Source: Thalassospira mesophila (GTDB lineage: Bacteria > Pseudomonadota > Alphaproteobacteria > Rhodospirillales > Thalassospiraceae). Taken from it: a stretch of DNA of 64,000 nt. The notes below the pieces were generated by a model. The model searched no databases, was not told the origin of the DNA, and was given only the letters and a program-made list of their open reading frames with translations. Positions 55,292 through 63,406 of the stretch are shown piece after piece (the first letter of the stretch is position 1; each line of letters starts with the position of its first letter). Where the stretch lies: NCBI RefSeq assembly GCF_002115755.1, contig NZ_JFKA01000002.1, forward strand, positions 558,001 to 622,000. Direction: 5' to 3'. The translations under genes and the position numbers were made by a program.

Positions 55292-56770
55292 ATGCAGGAC
55301 GGGATTATTTTGAATACAGTCAGTTTTTATCAAGGCGTCGAGATGTTTATCTCGATCCTGGGGCTTTTCCAGGCCGGCTTTTTTTGCGTCGTGCTGTTAT
55401 CCGAAGGGCGCAGGGCCTATCGCGCCAATCGCTGGATGATTTTGTTTATTGCAGCCGTTTGCAGCAATCTGATCGAGGATGTTTTTGACGTATTCGGGTC
55501 CGCTCCGGTTAATTTCTATGGCGAACTGATTTTTCAACCGTTCAATTTTGTTATTGCCCCGGCAATCTATCTGTATTTCTGCGAGGCAGCGGGGGCGGTT
55601 AAAATTCGCCACGGGTTGCATCTGGCCGTTGTGCCGGTGGTGGCCAATTTGACATTCTGGCTGCTGGTCGGCATTTCCACCCCGCCGACTGATGGGAAAC
55701 TGACCTATGAACTGGCCGCGGCACACGGGCCGTTAATGGTGGTGGTTTTGCGCTGCATTCATTTTGGCATTTACCTGCAGGCGGCGATCTATGCTGTTTT
55801 GATGTGGCGTGTCGGGATGCGGTATTTCCGCCAGGTGCAAAAACAACTTGGCGCGCGGCGCGATGACATGGTGCGCTGGATGCGCAGCGTTCTGGGCAGT
55901 GTGCTGTTTATCTTTCTGGTTTTTGTGGTGCAGGAAGTTACCAGCGATTTTCGTTTGCGCAACGAACTGTGGTCGTTTCAGCTTTTGAATGTGGCATTCC
56001 TGCTGGTGTTTTTCTGGCTGAGCTACACGCTGGCAACCTATCAGGTGGTTTTTGTTCTGCCCGACTGGGATGAAAACAATGATGGCGAGGATGCGGTACT
56101 TGACGACGGTCTGGTTCAGCCCATCCCGGTCGACTCCGCAGCGGATATAGGGAAATACGAAAATGAAAAACCGAATGGCGGAAACCTGCGGGTTTCCGAG
56201 CCTTCGATTCGTCACTTTCTGGACAAAAATAATGGCACCCGAAACCCTGTAACGGCATCGTCGGATCCCGCGAGTTTTGATGGCGTATCGGACGCCGGTT
56301 TGCCCGGACATGATGGCGCAAACAGCCGCCCGGGCGCGGCGCAGCCGACCCCGCACCCTGATTATGGTGTGGCAAGCCCGCGCCCCGACGAGGGCACGGC
56401 GGCCCGCCCGTTGCTCGACGATGACGACGCCGAACGGGCCATACTGCGGTTGCAGGCGATCCGCACCCGGGGGGATTTATTGCACGACCCGATGATATCG
56501 CTGCCCAAACTGGCCCGGGCTGTGGGCGTCTCGCCCAATCAGCTGTCCTATGTGTTGAACCACCATATCGGCCAGAACTTTTTTGACTTTGTAAACGGTG
56601 CCCGCATTGCCGAAGCCAGCCGCCTGTTACTGAACCAGCCCGACCGCGCCATTCTCGATGTGGCGCTGGAGGTGGGGTTTAATTCAAAGTCGACATTCAA
56701 TCTGGCGTTTAAAAAAATCACCGGGGAAACGCCCAGCAGCCTGCGCCGCAAGGAAAATGGCACGTCCTAA
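55292..56770 (+). CDS. Membrane-anchored AraC family regulator
   Basis: About 492 residues from ATG 55292; TTG 55310 and ATG 55181 are also possible. The first ~260 residues hold about six or seven membrane segments (FISILGLFQAGFFCVVLL, WMILFIAAVCSNLIEDVF, VIAPAIYLYF, LAVVPVVANLTFWLLVGI and others). A ~130-residue hydrophilic linker leads to an AraC HTH (LPKLARAVGVSPNQLSYVLNHHIGQNFFDFVNGARIAEA...ILDVALEVGFNSKSTFNLAFKKITG). A sensor in the membrane may drive DNA binding. Followed by a MipA gene 147 bp later. Confidence 0.82.
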   Translation: MQDGIILNTVSFYQGVEMFISILGLFQAGFFCVVLLSEGRRAYRANRWMILFIAAVCSNLIEDVFDVFGSAPVNFYGELIFQPFNFVIAPAIYLYFCEAAGAVKIRHGLHLAVVPVVANLTFWLLVGISTPPTDGKLTYELAAAHGPLMVVVLRCIHFGIYLQAAIYAVLMWRVGMRYFRQVQKQLGARRDDMVRWMRSVLGSVLFIFLVFVVQEVTSDFRLRNELWSFQLLNVAFLLVFFWLSYTLATYQVVFVLPDWDENNDGEDAVLDDGLVQPIPVDSAADIGKYENEKPNGGNLRVSEPSIRHFLDKNNGTRNPVTASSDPASFDGVSDAGLPGHDGANSRPGAAQPTPHPDYGVASPRPDEGTAARPLLDDDDAERAILRLQAIRTRGDLLHDPMISLPKLARAVGVSPNQLSYVLNHHIGQNFFDFVNGARIAEASRLLLNQPDRAILDVALEVGFNSKSTFNLAFKKITGETPSSLRRKENGTS

Positions 56771-56917
56771 TGCGCAATCGGACGTGATTTTACGACCGAC
56801 CTTACCCGCAAGGACGCCACGTTGCCATAAAACAGGCAAATTGGTTTGATCAACAAGGCAGCAACAACAAAAAACGCTTAATGCCGGATCATAAATCATC
56901 ATAAACGGAGAAGTCTT

Positions 56918-57847
56918 TTGGACATGAGACTGCATCATTTACGTTATTGCCTGTTGCCAGTTTGCCTGGCAGTCGTAACGTTGCCCGTCGCGGCAAAGGC
57001 CAATAGCGATGCGCCCATTTATCAACCCGGACCCGATCCGTTATCACATGATAATGACCCGGCCCGTGAAGTGGCACAGCAAAACGGATCGGCGGGCGAC
57101 AATGGCGACATGGCCATGCCCGGCAACAATGATACATCTGCCAGCAATGCGTCCTATCGCGATCAGTGGCTGAAAGGGCACTGGTCACTCGGGGCTGTTG
57201 GCAATGTGAAAACATCGCCCTATCGCGGGGCTGATGATTATGATCTGGGCGGCCTGCCGTGGATCAGCTTTGACAGCGAACGCCTGCATGTCGGGATTGA
57301 CGGGATCAAGGCGAAAATCGTCCAAGGCAACTGGGGCAGTGTTTCAATTTTGGGCAATGTCCGCCAAAAACCGTTTGATGATGGCGACAGCGACTATCTT
57401 CGCGGGCTGCATGACCGTGACTGGGCATTTGAAACCGGTGTTGCCTATGACCGCGACCTTGGTCCGGGCAAAGCGCATATCGAATATCTGCACGATGTCA
57501 GCGGCGAGCATGACGGCCAGCAGGCCGATGCCACCTATAAGGTGCCGTTTGAAACCGGTCGTTTCCACTATGAAGTTGGTGGCGGCGTGATGTGGCGGGA
57601 TTCCGACCTGAACGATTATTACGTTGGCGTTGAGCCAGGCGAAGCCCGCGCCGGTCGTGCGGCCTATGCCCCCGACAGCGCCTTCTTGCCCCATCTTGAT
57701 GCCTCGGTCGGGTTTCAGTTAACCCGGCAGATGCTGCTGCGCGCCAATGCGAGCGCAACCTTCCTGCCAGATGAATACAAAGACAGCTCGATCATTGAAG
57801 ATGACGTGATTTACGGTTTGGGGCTGGGTCTGGTTTACAAGTTCTAA
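56918..57847 (+). CDS. MipA/OmpV family outer-membrane protein
   Basis: 309 residues with a signal peptide (CLLPVCLAVVTLPVAAKANS). The mature part is beta-rich with alternating patterns (WSLGAVGNVKTSPYRGADDYDLGGLPWISFDSERLHVGIDGIKAKIV) and ends in a phenylalanine (LGLVYKF), standard for outer-membrane beta barrels. MipA scaffolds murein enzymes in E. coli; many homologues serve as stress or nutrient porins. TTG 56918 and ATG 56924 are both served by ACGGAG. Possibly controlled by the preceding AraC regulator. Confidence 0.88.
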   Translation: MDMRLHHLRYCLLPVCLAVVTLPVAAKANSDAPIYQPGPDPLSHDNDPAREVAQQNGSAGDNGDMAMPGNNDTSASNASYRDQWLKGHWSLGAVGNVKTSPYRGADDYDLGGLPWISFDSERLHVGIDGIKAKIVQGNWGSVSILGNVRQKPFDDGDSDYLRGLHDRDWAFETGVAYDRDLGPGKAHIEYLHDVSGEHDGQQADATYKVPFETGRFHYEVGGGVMWRDSDLNDYYVGVEPGEARAGRAAYAPDSAFLPHLDASVGFQLTRQMLLRANASATFLPDEYKDSSIIEDDVIYGLGLGLVYKF

Positions 57848-57908
57848 AAACCGGCCTTTTTCAGAACCAGATTTGAACGGGTTGCATATGTATTTATGCA
57901 GCCCGTTT

Positions 57909-58445
57909 TCATGTTTGCGCCGATCCCGACAGGGTTTTCGCCATGAAAACACTGTTCACATCCTTCCGGCTGGGACCAAAAGGCGGGCAGGGCACATAGC
58001 CAAGACTGCGATATAGCGCGATGGCGGCATCCGACTTAACGCCGGTTTCAAGATACAGCGCCTGATATCCGCGCCTGATGGCATCGATTTCAATATGCGT
58101 CATAATGCTGCGTGCAATGCCCTGGCGCCGTGCGCGCGGGTTCACAAACAACCGTTTAATTTCCGCATCCAGGCAAACCCCCGTTTGGCTGTGTGCTGCT
58201 GCTTGTTGCGCACAATGCTCACCGGCCTTCAGGTCGGGCAGGGGCACATAGCCACCACACCCTGCAAGCGCGCCGCTGATGGTATCGCATGCAACAAAAA
58301 AGCAGACATTCTGCGCGATTAACTGTGCCGCACTTGTTCCGGATCGGTCGTGATCGGGGTAAAGCGATGCTGCGCGGTTGTCGGCCTGTTCAAACAGCGC
58401 GGCTATCAAAGGTTGGTCGGGCGAGGCTTGGCGAAAAATGATCAT
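57909..58445 (-). CDS. GNAT family N-acetyltransferase
   Basis: 178 residues. The acetyl-CoA binding pattern RLFVNPRARRQGIARSIMTHIEIDAIRRGYQALYLETGVKSDAAIALYRSLGY is characteristic of YncA/PA4866-like GNAT enzymes. Cytoplasmic. Acceptor unknown. Minus strand, single gene convergent with MipA. Confidence 0.9.
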   Translation of the reverse strand: MIIFRQASPDQPLIAALFEQADNRAASLYPDHDRSGTSAAQLIAQNVCFFVACDTISGALAGCGGYVPLPDLKAGEHCAQQAAAHSQTGVCLDAEIKRLFVNPRARRQGIARSIMTHIEIDAIRRGYQALYLETGVKSDAAIALYRSLGYVPCPPFGPSRKDVNSVFMAKTLSGSAQT

Positions 58446-58599
58446 GCAAAAACAGCCCTGTGGTTGGGATGATGTCGGGATAGAAAATGGTGGTGGTGGG
58501 TGATGGCGACGGCGAAAGAGACAGCGGCAGGTGATGTCGTTTGGGGCTTGTGAAATACCGGTTTTTGAATGCGGAAGGGGGGTAACCGATTAGCTCGGC

Positions 58600-59502
58600 T
58601 TAAACCCCGCGCAAATTACCCCAGACATGCACATGCCATTGCGGCACCACACGCACATCAAACCAGCCCTTTTGCGATACCTGATCGACCAGCCAGCGGT
58701 ATTTTTCGGTCAGGGCTTCAATGTCAACGCCATTGGCCCCATCGGGATGCGGGGCCGCCGGGGTGGCGTTAACCGGTTGCAGGTAACAGGGAATATCGCG
58801 GTGTAACTGGCGTACTTGATCGGCAAAGGCCAGATCATCTTCGTCGGCGACCGGAAATTTCAGGGTGATGGCAGGGCCGGATGAGGCAAAGGGGGGCGTC
58901 GTGCCGGTCGCAGCGGGGCTGCGCGCTGCGGCAATACAAGCAGCAAGGTCGTTTGCATTAAAAACCGTGCCGCTGGACGGGGGCTTGGGGCTCAGGGTCA
59001 GATGGTCCAGCGTGGCAAACCATTTGCGCGCGATGCTGCCCTGGGTTTCGATGGCAAAGGTGAAGCCTTGTTGCTGGCCCAGTTGGATTAACGGTGCCAA
59101 CGGCTGGATCGCCGGGTTGCCGCCTGACAGGGTGATCAGGATCGGCTGGTTGTTTGATAGTTGTTTGACCCGGTCCAGAATGGCCGTGGCATCCATCGGT
59201 AGCCAGTCGGCGCGAAAGGTGGGGTCCACCGCATACAGGGTGTCGCACCACGAACAGCGAAAATCACAGCCGCCGGTGCGCACAAATACCGTTGGCATCC
59301 CCAACAGCGCCCCTTCCCCTTGCACGGTCGGTCCGAAAATTTCGGAAATGCGAATTTTACCCTGCCGACGCACAGCTTCCACGTCGTCCGCCGCCGCCAC
59401 GTCCCATGCCGATGCAGCACCGGCATTTTGCGCCGAGGTCGCCTCGGGGCTGTGATCTGGCGTGGTATCAGGGGTTATGTCAGGGGCTGTGTCTGGGGTC
59501 AT
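58600..59502 (-). CDS. queE: 7-carboxy-7-deazaguanine synthase
   Basis: 300 residues, radical-SAM. Core starts IRISEIFGPTVQGEG with the cluster motif CDFRCSWC (Cx3Cx2C). It converts carboxy-tetrahydropterin to 7-carboxy-7-deazaguanine in queuosine/preQ0 synthesis. A 48-residue N-terminal extension with PDT/PDI repeats is not part of the fold; the start overlaps the queD stop by 4 bp (ATGA), which supports it as real. The core of about 250 residues is normal. Coupled to queD. Confidence 0.95.
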   Translation of the reverse strand: MTPDTAPDITPDTTPDHSPEATSAQNAGAASAWDVAAADDVEAVRRQGKIRISEIFGPTVQGEGALLGMPTVFVRTGGCDFRCSWCDTLYAVDPTFRADWLPMDATAILDRVKQLSNNQPILITLSGGNPAIQPLAPLIQLGQQQGFTFAIETQGSIARKWFATLDHLTLSPKPPSSGTVFNANDLAACIAAARSPAATGTTPPFASSGPAITLKFPVADEDDLAFADQVRQLHRDIPCYLQPVNATPAAPHPDGANGVDIEALTEKYRWLVDQVSQKGWFDVRVVPQWHVHVWGNLRGV

Positions 59503-59855
59503 GGGCGATATTCTGCCCAGGTTTTCGGGGTTTCGGAAACGCGCACGGCCGAAACTTCATCCCAGCGATTACGCGCCCAGTCGTAAAAGAACTTTGCCAG
59601 ATTTTCGGCTGTGGCGTGATCATGGCCCAGCACATCGTTTAAATGGCGGTGGTCAAATTCATCGTCGATCAGCCGTTTGAGCGGGGTCAGCTCGCGGTAA
59701 TCGCGCACAAAACCCCGGCTATCAAGGGTTTCGGCCTGTAATTCGACCTCGACAATATAGTTGTGGCCATGCAGGCGCGCACAGGGATGGTCGGCGGAAA
59801 GACCGCCAAGAACATGAGACGCGGAAAAGGCAAATTGTTTGGTAATTCTGAACAT
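59499..59855 (-). CDS. queD: 6-carboxytetrahydropterin synthase
   Basis: 118 residues. Zinc ligands in FSASHVLGG and ARLHGHNY (His14, His29, His31 by count), catalytic Cys25 (HPCARLHGH), and the C-terminal VSETPKTWAEY. It makes 6-carboxy-tetrahydropterin from dihydroneopterin triphosphate. Overlaps queE by 4 bp. Confidence 0.96.
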   Translation of the reverse strand: MFRITKQFAFSASHVLGGLSADHPCARLHGHNYIVEVELQAETLDSRGFVRDYRELTPLKRLIDDEFDHRHLNDVLGHDHATAENLAKFFYDWARNRWDEVSAVRVSETPKTWAEYRP

Positions 59856-60220
59856 TTATTGGCTCTGTTATGCTGCGCGGCCCTGATGTTGCCCGCATTG
59901 GCGCGGGATGCCGACACGGTCAGGGCGCGCAGAAATTTTTGGGCACTGTCGGTGTCTTTGCATCAAGATGACCACAAAGATCGGCAGTTGGCGGGCTTTG
60001 GGTTTAGGGCATTGGTGGTCGATGCCGTGGTCAGGCCGGGCAAGTTCGTGCCTTGTAACGGCGGGCAAAGGGGCACGGATCGGAGGGACAGGGTACGGGA
60101 TAAAACCGGTTTTGCGCAACGGGCATGGCAGCAGATGGTGTTTCTGCGCCGGGTCGCTGGTAAAAAGCGGTTTTTTTCGGTCCTGTGTCTATCGCTCGCC
60201 GTGGCAATCCTTTGCTGTGT
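59856..60220. other. Intergenic region between queC and queD
   Basis: 365 bp. Frames cross it on both strands, but none has a ribosome-binding site or known family. The region is not obviously a terminator. It may hold a separate promoter for queD-queE, or a decayed gene. Confidence 0.4.
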
Positions 60221-60940
60221 TTATCCTTCGGCCATTTTGCGCATGGCGTGTTCGGCACGCGCCTGTTTCCAGTATTCACGGTCGATATAAACGGTGGGGT
60301 CGGGGACACGGGCCAGTTCCAGGGCTTCACGACGTTCAACACAGGTGCCGCAGCGCCCGCAATGTACTTCTTCACCCTTGTAACACGACCATGTGCGTTC
60401 AATCGGCACGCCCAGCCGTCCGGCTTCGGCGGCGATATCAGCCTTGGTCGCGTTAATAAACGGCGTATAAAGCCGGATTTGCGCAACGCCTTCCAATGCG
60501 TGGTTCTGCATTTTTTGAAAGGCGTTGATAAAGTCCGGTCGGCAATCGGGATATATGAAGTGATCACCCCCATGCATGGCGGCGGCAACCGTATCGGCAC
60601 CGGCACTTGCCGCCGCGCCGAACGCGACGGACAGCATAATGGCATTACGGTTGGGCACCACGGTGATCCGCATGGTTTCTTCGGCGTAATGGCCATCGGG
60701 CACGGCAACATCATCGCTGGTCAATGACGACCCGGTCAATAAGGCACCGACCGGTTTTAAGTCGACAATATGGTGCCTTACGCCCAGATCTTTGGCGGCA
60801 TCGGCGGCAAAATCGATTTCCTTTTTATGGCGCTGGCCATAATCAAACGAAATCAATGCATATAAACTGTGTTCACGCGCAACCTTGTGCGCCAATGTCA
60901 CAGAATCCAGTCCACCTGAACAGACGACGATGGTTTTCAT
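60221..60940 (-). CDS. queC: 7-cyano-7-deazaguanine synthase
   Basis: 239 residues. PP-loop VVCSGGLDSVTLA at the N-terminus for ATP, and the zinc-binding set SCYKGEEVHCGRCGTCVER near the C-terminus. Converts 7-carboxy-7-deazaguanine and ammonia to preQ0. It is the first gene in this group on the minus strand; a probable preQ1-I riboswitch lies directly in front and covers its ribosome-binding site. Confidence 0.96.
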   Translation of the reverse strand: MKTIVVCSGGLDSVTLAHKVAREHSLYALISFDYGQRHKKEIDFAADAAKDLGVRHHIVDLKPVGALLTGSSLTSDDVAVPDGHYAEETMRITVVPNRNAIMLSVAFGAAASAGADTVAAAMHGGDHFIYPDCRPDFINAFQKMQNHALEGVAQIRLYTPFINATKADIAAEAGRLGVPIERTWSCYKGEEVHCGRCGTCVERREALELARVPDPTVYIDREYWKQARAEHAMRKMAEG

Positions 60941-60947
60941 GATCCCA

Positions 60948-60986
60948 AACCTTTGCGTGTTTTTTACCTGGTGCTACGACAGGGGG
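60948..60986 (-). promoter_or_regulatory. Probable preQ1-I riboswitch controlling queC
   Basis: Read on the minus strand, CCTG and CAGG (60980-60983 and 60967-60970) form P1 around loop TCGTAGCAC, which matches the loop of known type II preQ1-I aptamers (UCGCAGUAAC in T. tengcongensis). An A-rich strand (AAAAAAC) follows, then a CACG that can pair with CGTAG of the loop as the pseudoknot, and CAAAGG, the ribosome-binding site, lies 9 bases from the queC ATG. Position and sequence agree with translation control by preQ1; the P1 stem is only 4 bp, so certainty is moderate. Confidence 0.6.
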
Positions 60987-61086
60987 ACCCGCCATTGCCA
61001 TACAATTTGCGCAGCATCGCGGATCACCAAACTTTCCATCTCGCATGTGCAGCAAAAAAAGGCAAGGGTTTTTGATCCGTTCCAGT

Positions 61087-62103
61087 TTAATTTCCCTTGC
61101 TGCCCGCGATGATATGAAAGCACATCGGTACGCGAAAATGGTCATCTTTAATATAATGCGACAGTTTTGTTCGGATTGCCGCGTCAATCGCATCGCGGGC
61201 AGCCGGGCTGGCATTGCGCAATTGCGGGCCAAACAGCATTTCCATTTGCGGACGCCAAAAGGCACTATTGTGCGGAATGCGCCCGCAGGGACGATGGGAT
61301 GTTACAACAATATCGTCAAACCCGGCCTTGCCCATGCGCGATGCTGACGCATTGACATCGGCAAAATCAAAAAGATTTAACCCGGCCTGATCAAAGCCAA
61401 CGCCTAAAATTGATTGTAAAACATCCTGCATTACCGAAAATAACGGGTTATCCCCGATCGGTCCCCATACCATAAAGGCGGCCCGCCCTGACGGGGCCAG
61501 CACGCGATAGCTTTCGCGCAAGGCCAGATCGGGCCGGGGGCAAAACATCACCCCGAAACGGCAGGAAATGGCATTAAATATGTCATTGGCAAAAGGCAGC
61601 GCCTGCATGTCGGCGGCGATAACATCAAGGTTGGCAAGCTGTTCGGCCTGTGCGCGTTGTGCCAGCCCCGCACACATCGCCGGGACAATGTCCGAGGCGA
61701 TAACATGCCCCGTCAAAGCTTTGGCGGGATCATTTTCGCTGGCGTGTTCACCATCTTCATCATCGCTGCTCCCGCAGCCGCCATTATCACCGCCCCGCGC
61801 ATCGGTCTTATGCCGGGCCAGCAGTCTGGCAATGCCAAACGCCGGTTCACCCACGCCCGATGCCAGATCCAGCACCAGCAAGTGATGCCGGGCGGCGGTG
61901 TTTGCGGGGGAGGTCAGGTTCAGGGCATCGATCAGGGGGCGATTGATTTTTTCGGCCTGCGGGGCAAGGCGGTCGGCCCAGTTCATCCAGTCATCTGAAA
62001 GCTGGTGCCACGTTTCCGAGGGGGCCGAAGGCGATGCCGGTTTTGCTGGTACCGCTTCTGCCGCGATTGCTGCTGGCTGAGCAGGTCTGCTACGGGCGGG
62101 CAT
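61087..62103 (-). CDS. SAM-dependent methyltransferase (UbiE-like)
   Basis: 338 residues. The core holds motif I (VLDLASGVGEPAFGIA), motif II/III (VIASDIVPAM, LDVIAADMQALPFANDIFNAISCRFGVMFCPR), as in class I ubiE-type methyltransferases. An inserted acidic Gly/Asp-rich loop (about 105-135) follows motif I, and the first 40 residues are low in complexity (PAxPAA). Substrate unknown. Single gene, separated from queC by 146 bp. Confidence 0.85.
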   Translation of the reverse strand: MPARSRPAQPAAIAAEAVPAKPASPSAPSETWHQLSDDWMNWADRLAPQAEKINRPLIDALNLTSPANTAARHHLLVLDLASGVGEPAFGIARLLARHKTDARGGDNGGCGSSDDEDGEHASENDPAKALTGHVIASDIVPAMCAGLAQRAQAEQLANLDVIAADMQALPFANDIFNAISCRFGVMFCPRPDLALRESYRVLAPSGRAAFMVWGPIGDNPLFSVMQDVLQSILGVGFDQAGLNLFDFADVNASASRMGKAGFDDIVVTSHRPCGRIPHNSAFWRPQMEMLFGPQLRNASPAARDAIDAAIRTKLSHYIKDDHFRVPMCFHIIAGSKGN

Positions 62104-62450
62104 CAGGCGTCGTTACGATGTGAGACGGATATTCTGGCAACGCACATTGGTTTGATCCCGGTTGGTTGAACAGATCAGGCGAGAAAAATTCAACCATATT
62201 ACGGTACCAAATTACAGCTTTTTATGACTGGCCCGGTGCGGGGATTAAATCAGGCCTGTGACGGGATCGTTTCAGGGCTGTGGAGCAATGCAAAAGTCGG
62301 TGCCAATGGCAATGCCGAGGCGGGTGCAAAAATTAATGTTGCAGTGCGAAGGCCCGGAAGAAGGCGGTGCCCGACGCCCGGGCGGCGGCCCCCGGTATCG
62401 CATGGGGAAAGCCGACAGGACGGAAGATGGACCGGAAAATGACGAGCTGT
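62104..62450. other. Intergenic region between methyltransferase and sodC
   Basis: About 345 bp, GC-rich, without a supportable gene or clear terminator. Frames across it are shadows with no site. Confidence 0.35.
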
Positions 62451-62969
62451 TTATTTAATGACCGCACAAGCAAGCCGTTCCCCGGCGGCACCGGAGGGCT
62501 GGGACATATAATCGTCGGCGCCGGCGTGAATAACGATGGTTTTGCTACGAATACCGGTTTCTTTGTCGTCGAGTTTGACATCGGTATCGATCAACTGGCT
62601 AAACATTTTGCCCTGCGCGTTGACATACTGGTTGGGCATATCCCCGGCATGGGGGCCGTTTGGCATTAAAAAACCGTGCATTTTGTGGGTGGGGTTAAAG
62701 TGGCCCCCGGCAGTTTTAAACTTGCTGGCTGTATCGCATTCGCCATTTTCATGGATGTGAAAAGCAACCCACTGGTCCGATGGCAGGCCGGTGACCTCGG
62801 CTTTGATCACAACCCCGCCGTCGGTTTCGGTGAGTTGGGCGGTGCCGATATTGGTGTTTTCGTCATTGTGAAAGGTGGCCGTGGCGGCGGTTTCGGCAAA
62901 GGCCGGAAAGGCAACCAGCGAAACGGCCCCTGCTGTCAGGGCAATTAAAGGGACGATGATGGCTCGCAT
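62451..62969 (-). CDS. sodC: Periplasmic Cu/Zn superoxide dismutase
   Basis: 172 residues with a signal peptide (AIIVPLIALTAGAVSLVAFPAFAE). Copper/zinc ligands are in FHIHENGECD, GGHFNPTHKMHG and VIHAGADDY, with cysteines ENGEC and LACAV that form the usual disulfide. Removes superoxide in the periplasm. Start ATG 62969 follows AAGGAGAACATCG. A GGAAC-N16-AGTT element (63003-63027, minus strand) one base from the EcfG consensus lies 34 bp upstream. Confidence 0.95.
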   Translation of the reverse strand: MRAIIVPLIALTAGAVSLVAFPAFAETAATATFHNDENTNIGTAQLTETDGGVVIKAEVTGLPSDQWVAFHIHENGECDTASKFKTAGGHFNPTHKMHGFLMPNGPHAGDMPNQYVNAQGKMFSQLIDTDVKLDDKETGIRSKTIVIHAGADDYMSQPSGAAGERLACAVIK

Positions 62970-63002
62970 CGATGTTCTCCTTATTGATTTGTTAACTTGT
63001 TG

Positions 63003-63027
63003 AACTGCGTGAGCCGTTCTTTGTTCC
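63003..63027 (-). promoter_or_regulatory. EcfG-like promoter of sodC (one mismatch)
   Basis: Minus strand GGAAC, 16-bp spacer and AGTT (consensus CGTT). Located 34 bp upstream of the sodC start. Confidence 0.35.
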
Positions 63028-63204
63028 CGCAAAGCCGCAGATTGTTTTTTTAAACGGTATCACGCGCAAAAGTAACCGGGGGCATTCACAGCAGCAGGAT
63101 CGGCGCGCCACGGGGTGGCGGGGGTGGATTGATGGTGCTGCGTAAGAAGCCCTTTTTGGTGCTCGTCTCCGGGCTCTTTGAGCATCGAGGCACGACAAAG
63201 GGAG
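63028..63204. other. Intergenic between sodC and the DUF5610-like gene
   Basis: No gene recognised; hairpin at 63212-63241 ends the downstream minus-strand transcript. Confidence 0.35.
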
Positions 63205-63241
63205 AAAAAAGACCGGCCTGACGGGGGAGTGTCAGGCCGGT
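63205..63241 (-). terminator. Terminator of the DUF5610-like gene
   Basis: Perfect 11-bp stem ACCGGCCTGAC / GTCAGGCCGGT (63212-63222, 63231-63241); on the minus strand it is followed by TTTTTT (63205-63210). Confidence 0.8.
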
Positions 63242-63406
63242 TACTTCTTGCTGCTTGCTCGGTCTTATGGTGGAAATCCGGCTGTTCGCATTAAGCCGGT
63301 TTTATCTCGCGACTTTTACCTGGCGGCATTTACCTGGTAACGACATTTCCCAAGCCAATCTGGCACCACGCCCGATTGGCGGGCGGGCAGGGATATTTCC
63401 GGTCGC

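Noticed and set aside
59763-60456. Overlapping plus-strand frames opposite queD and queC
   Set aside because: They are largely antisense to confident que genes, lack a ribosome-binding site and match no family.
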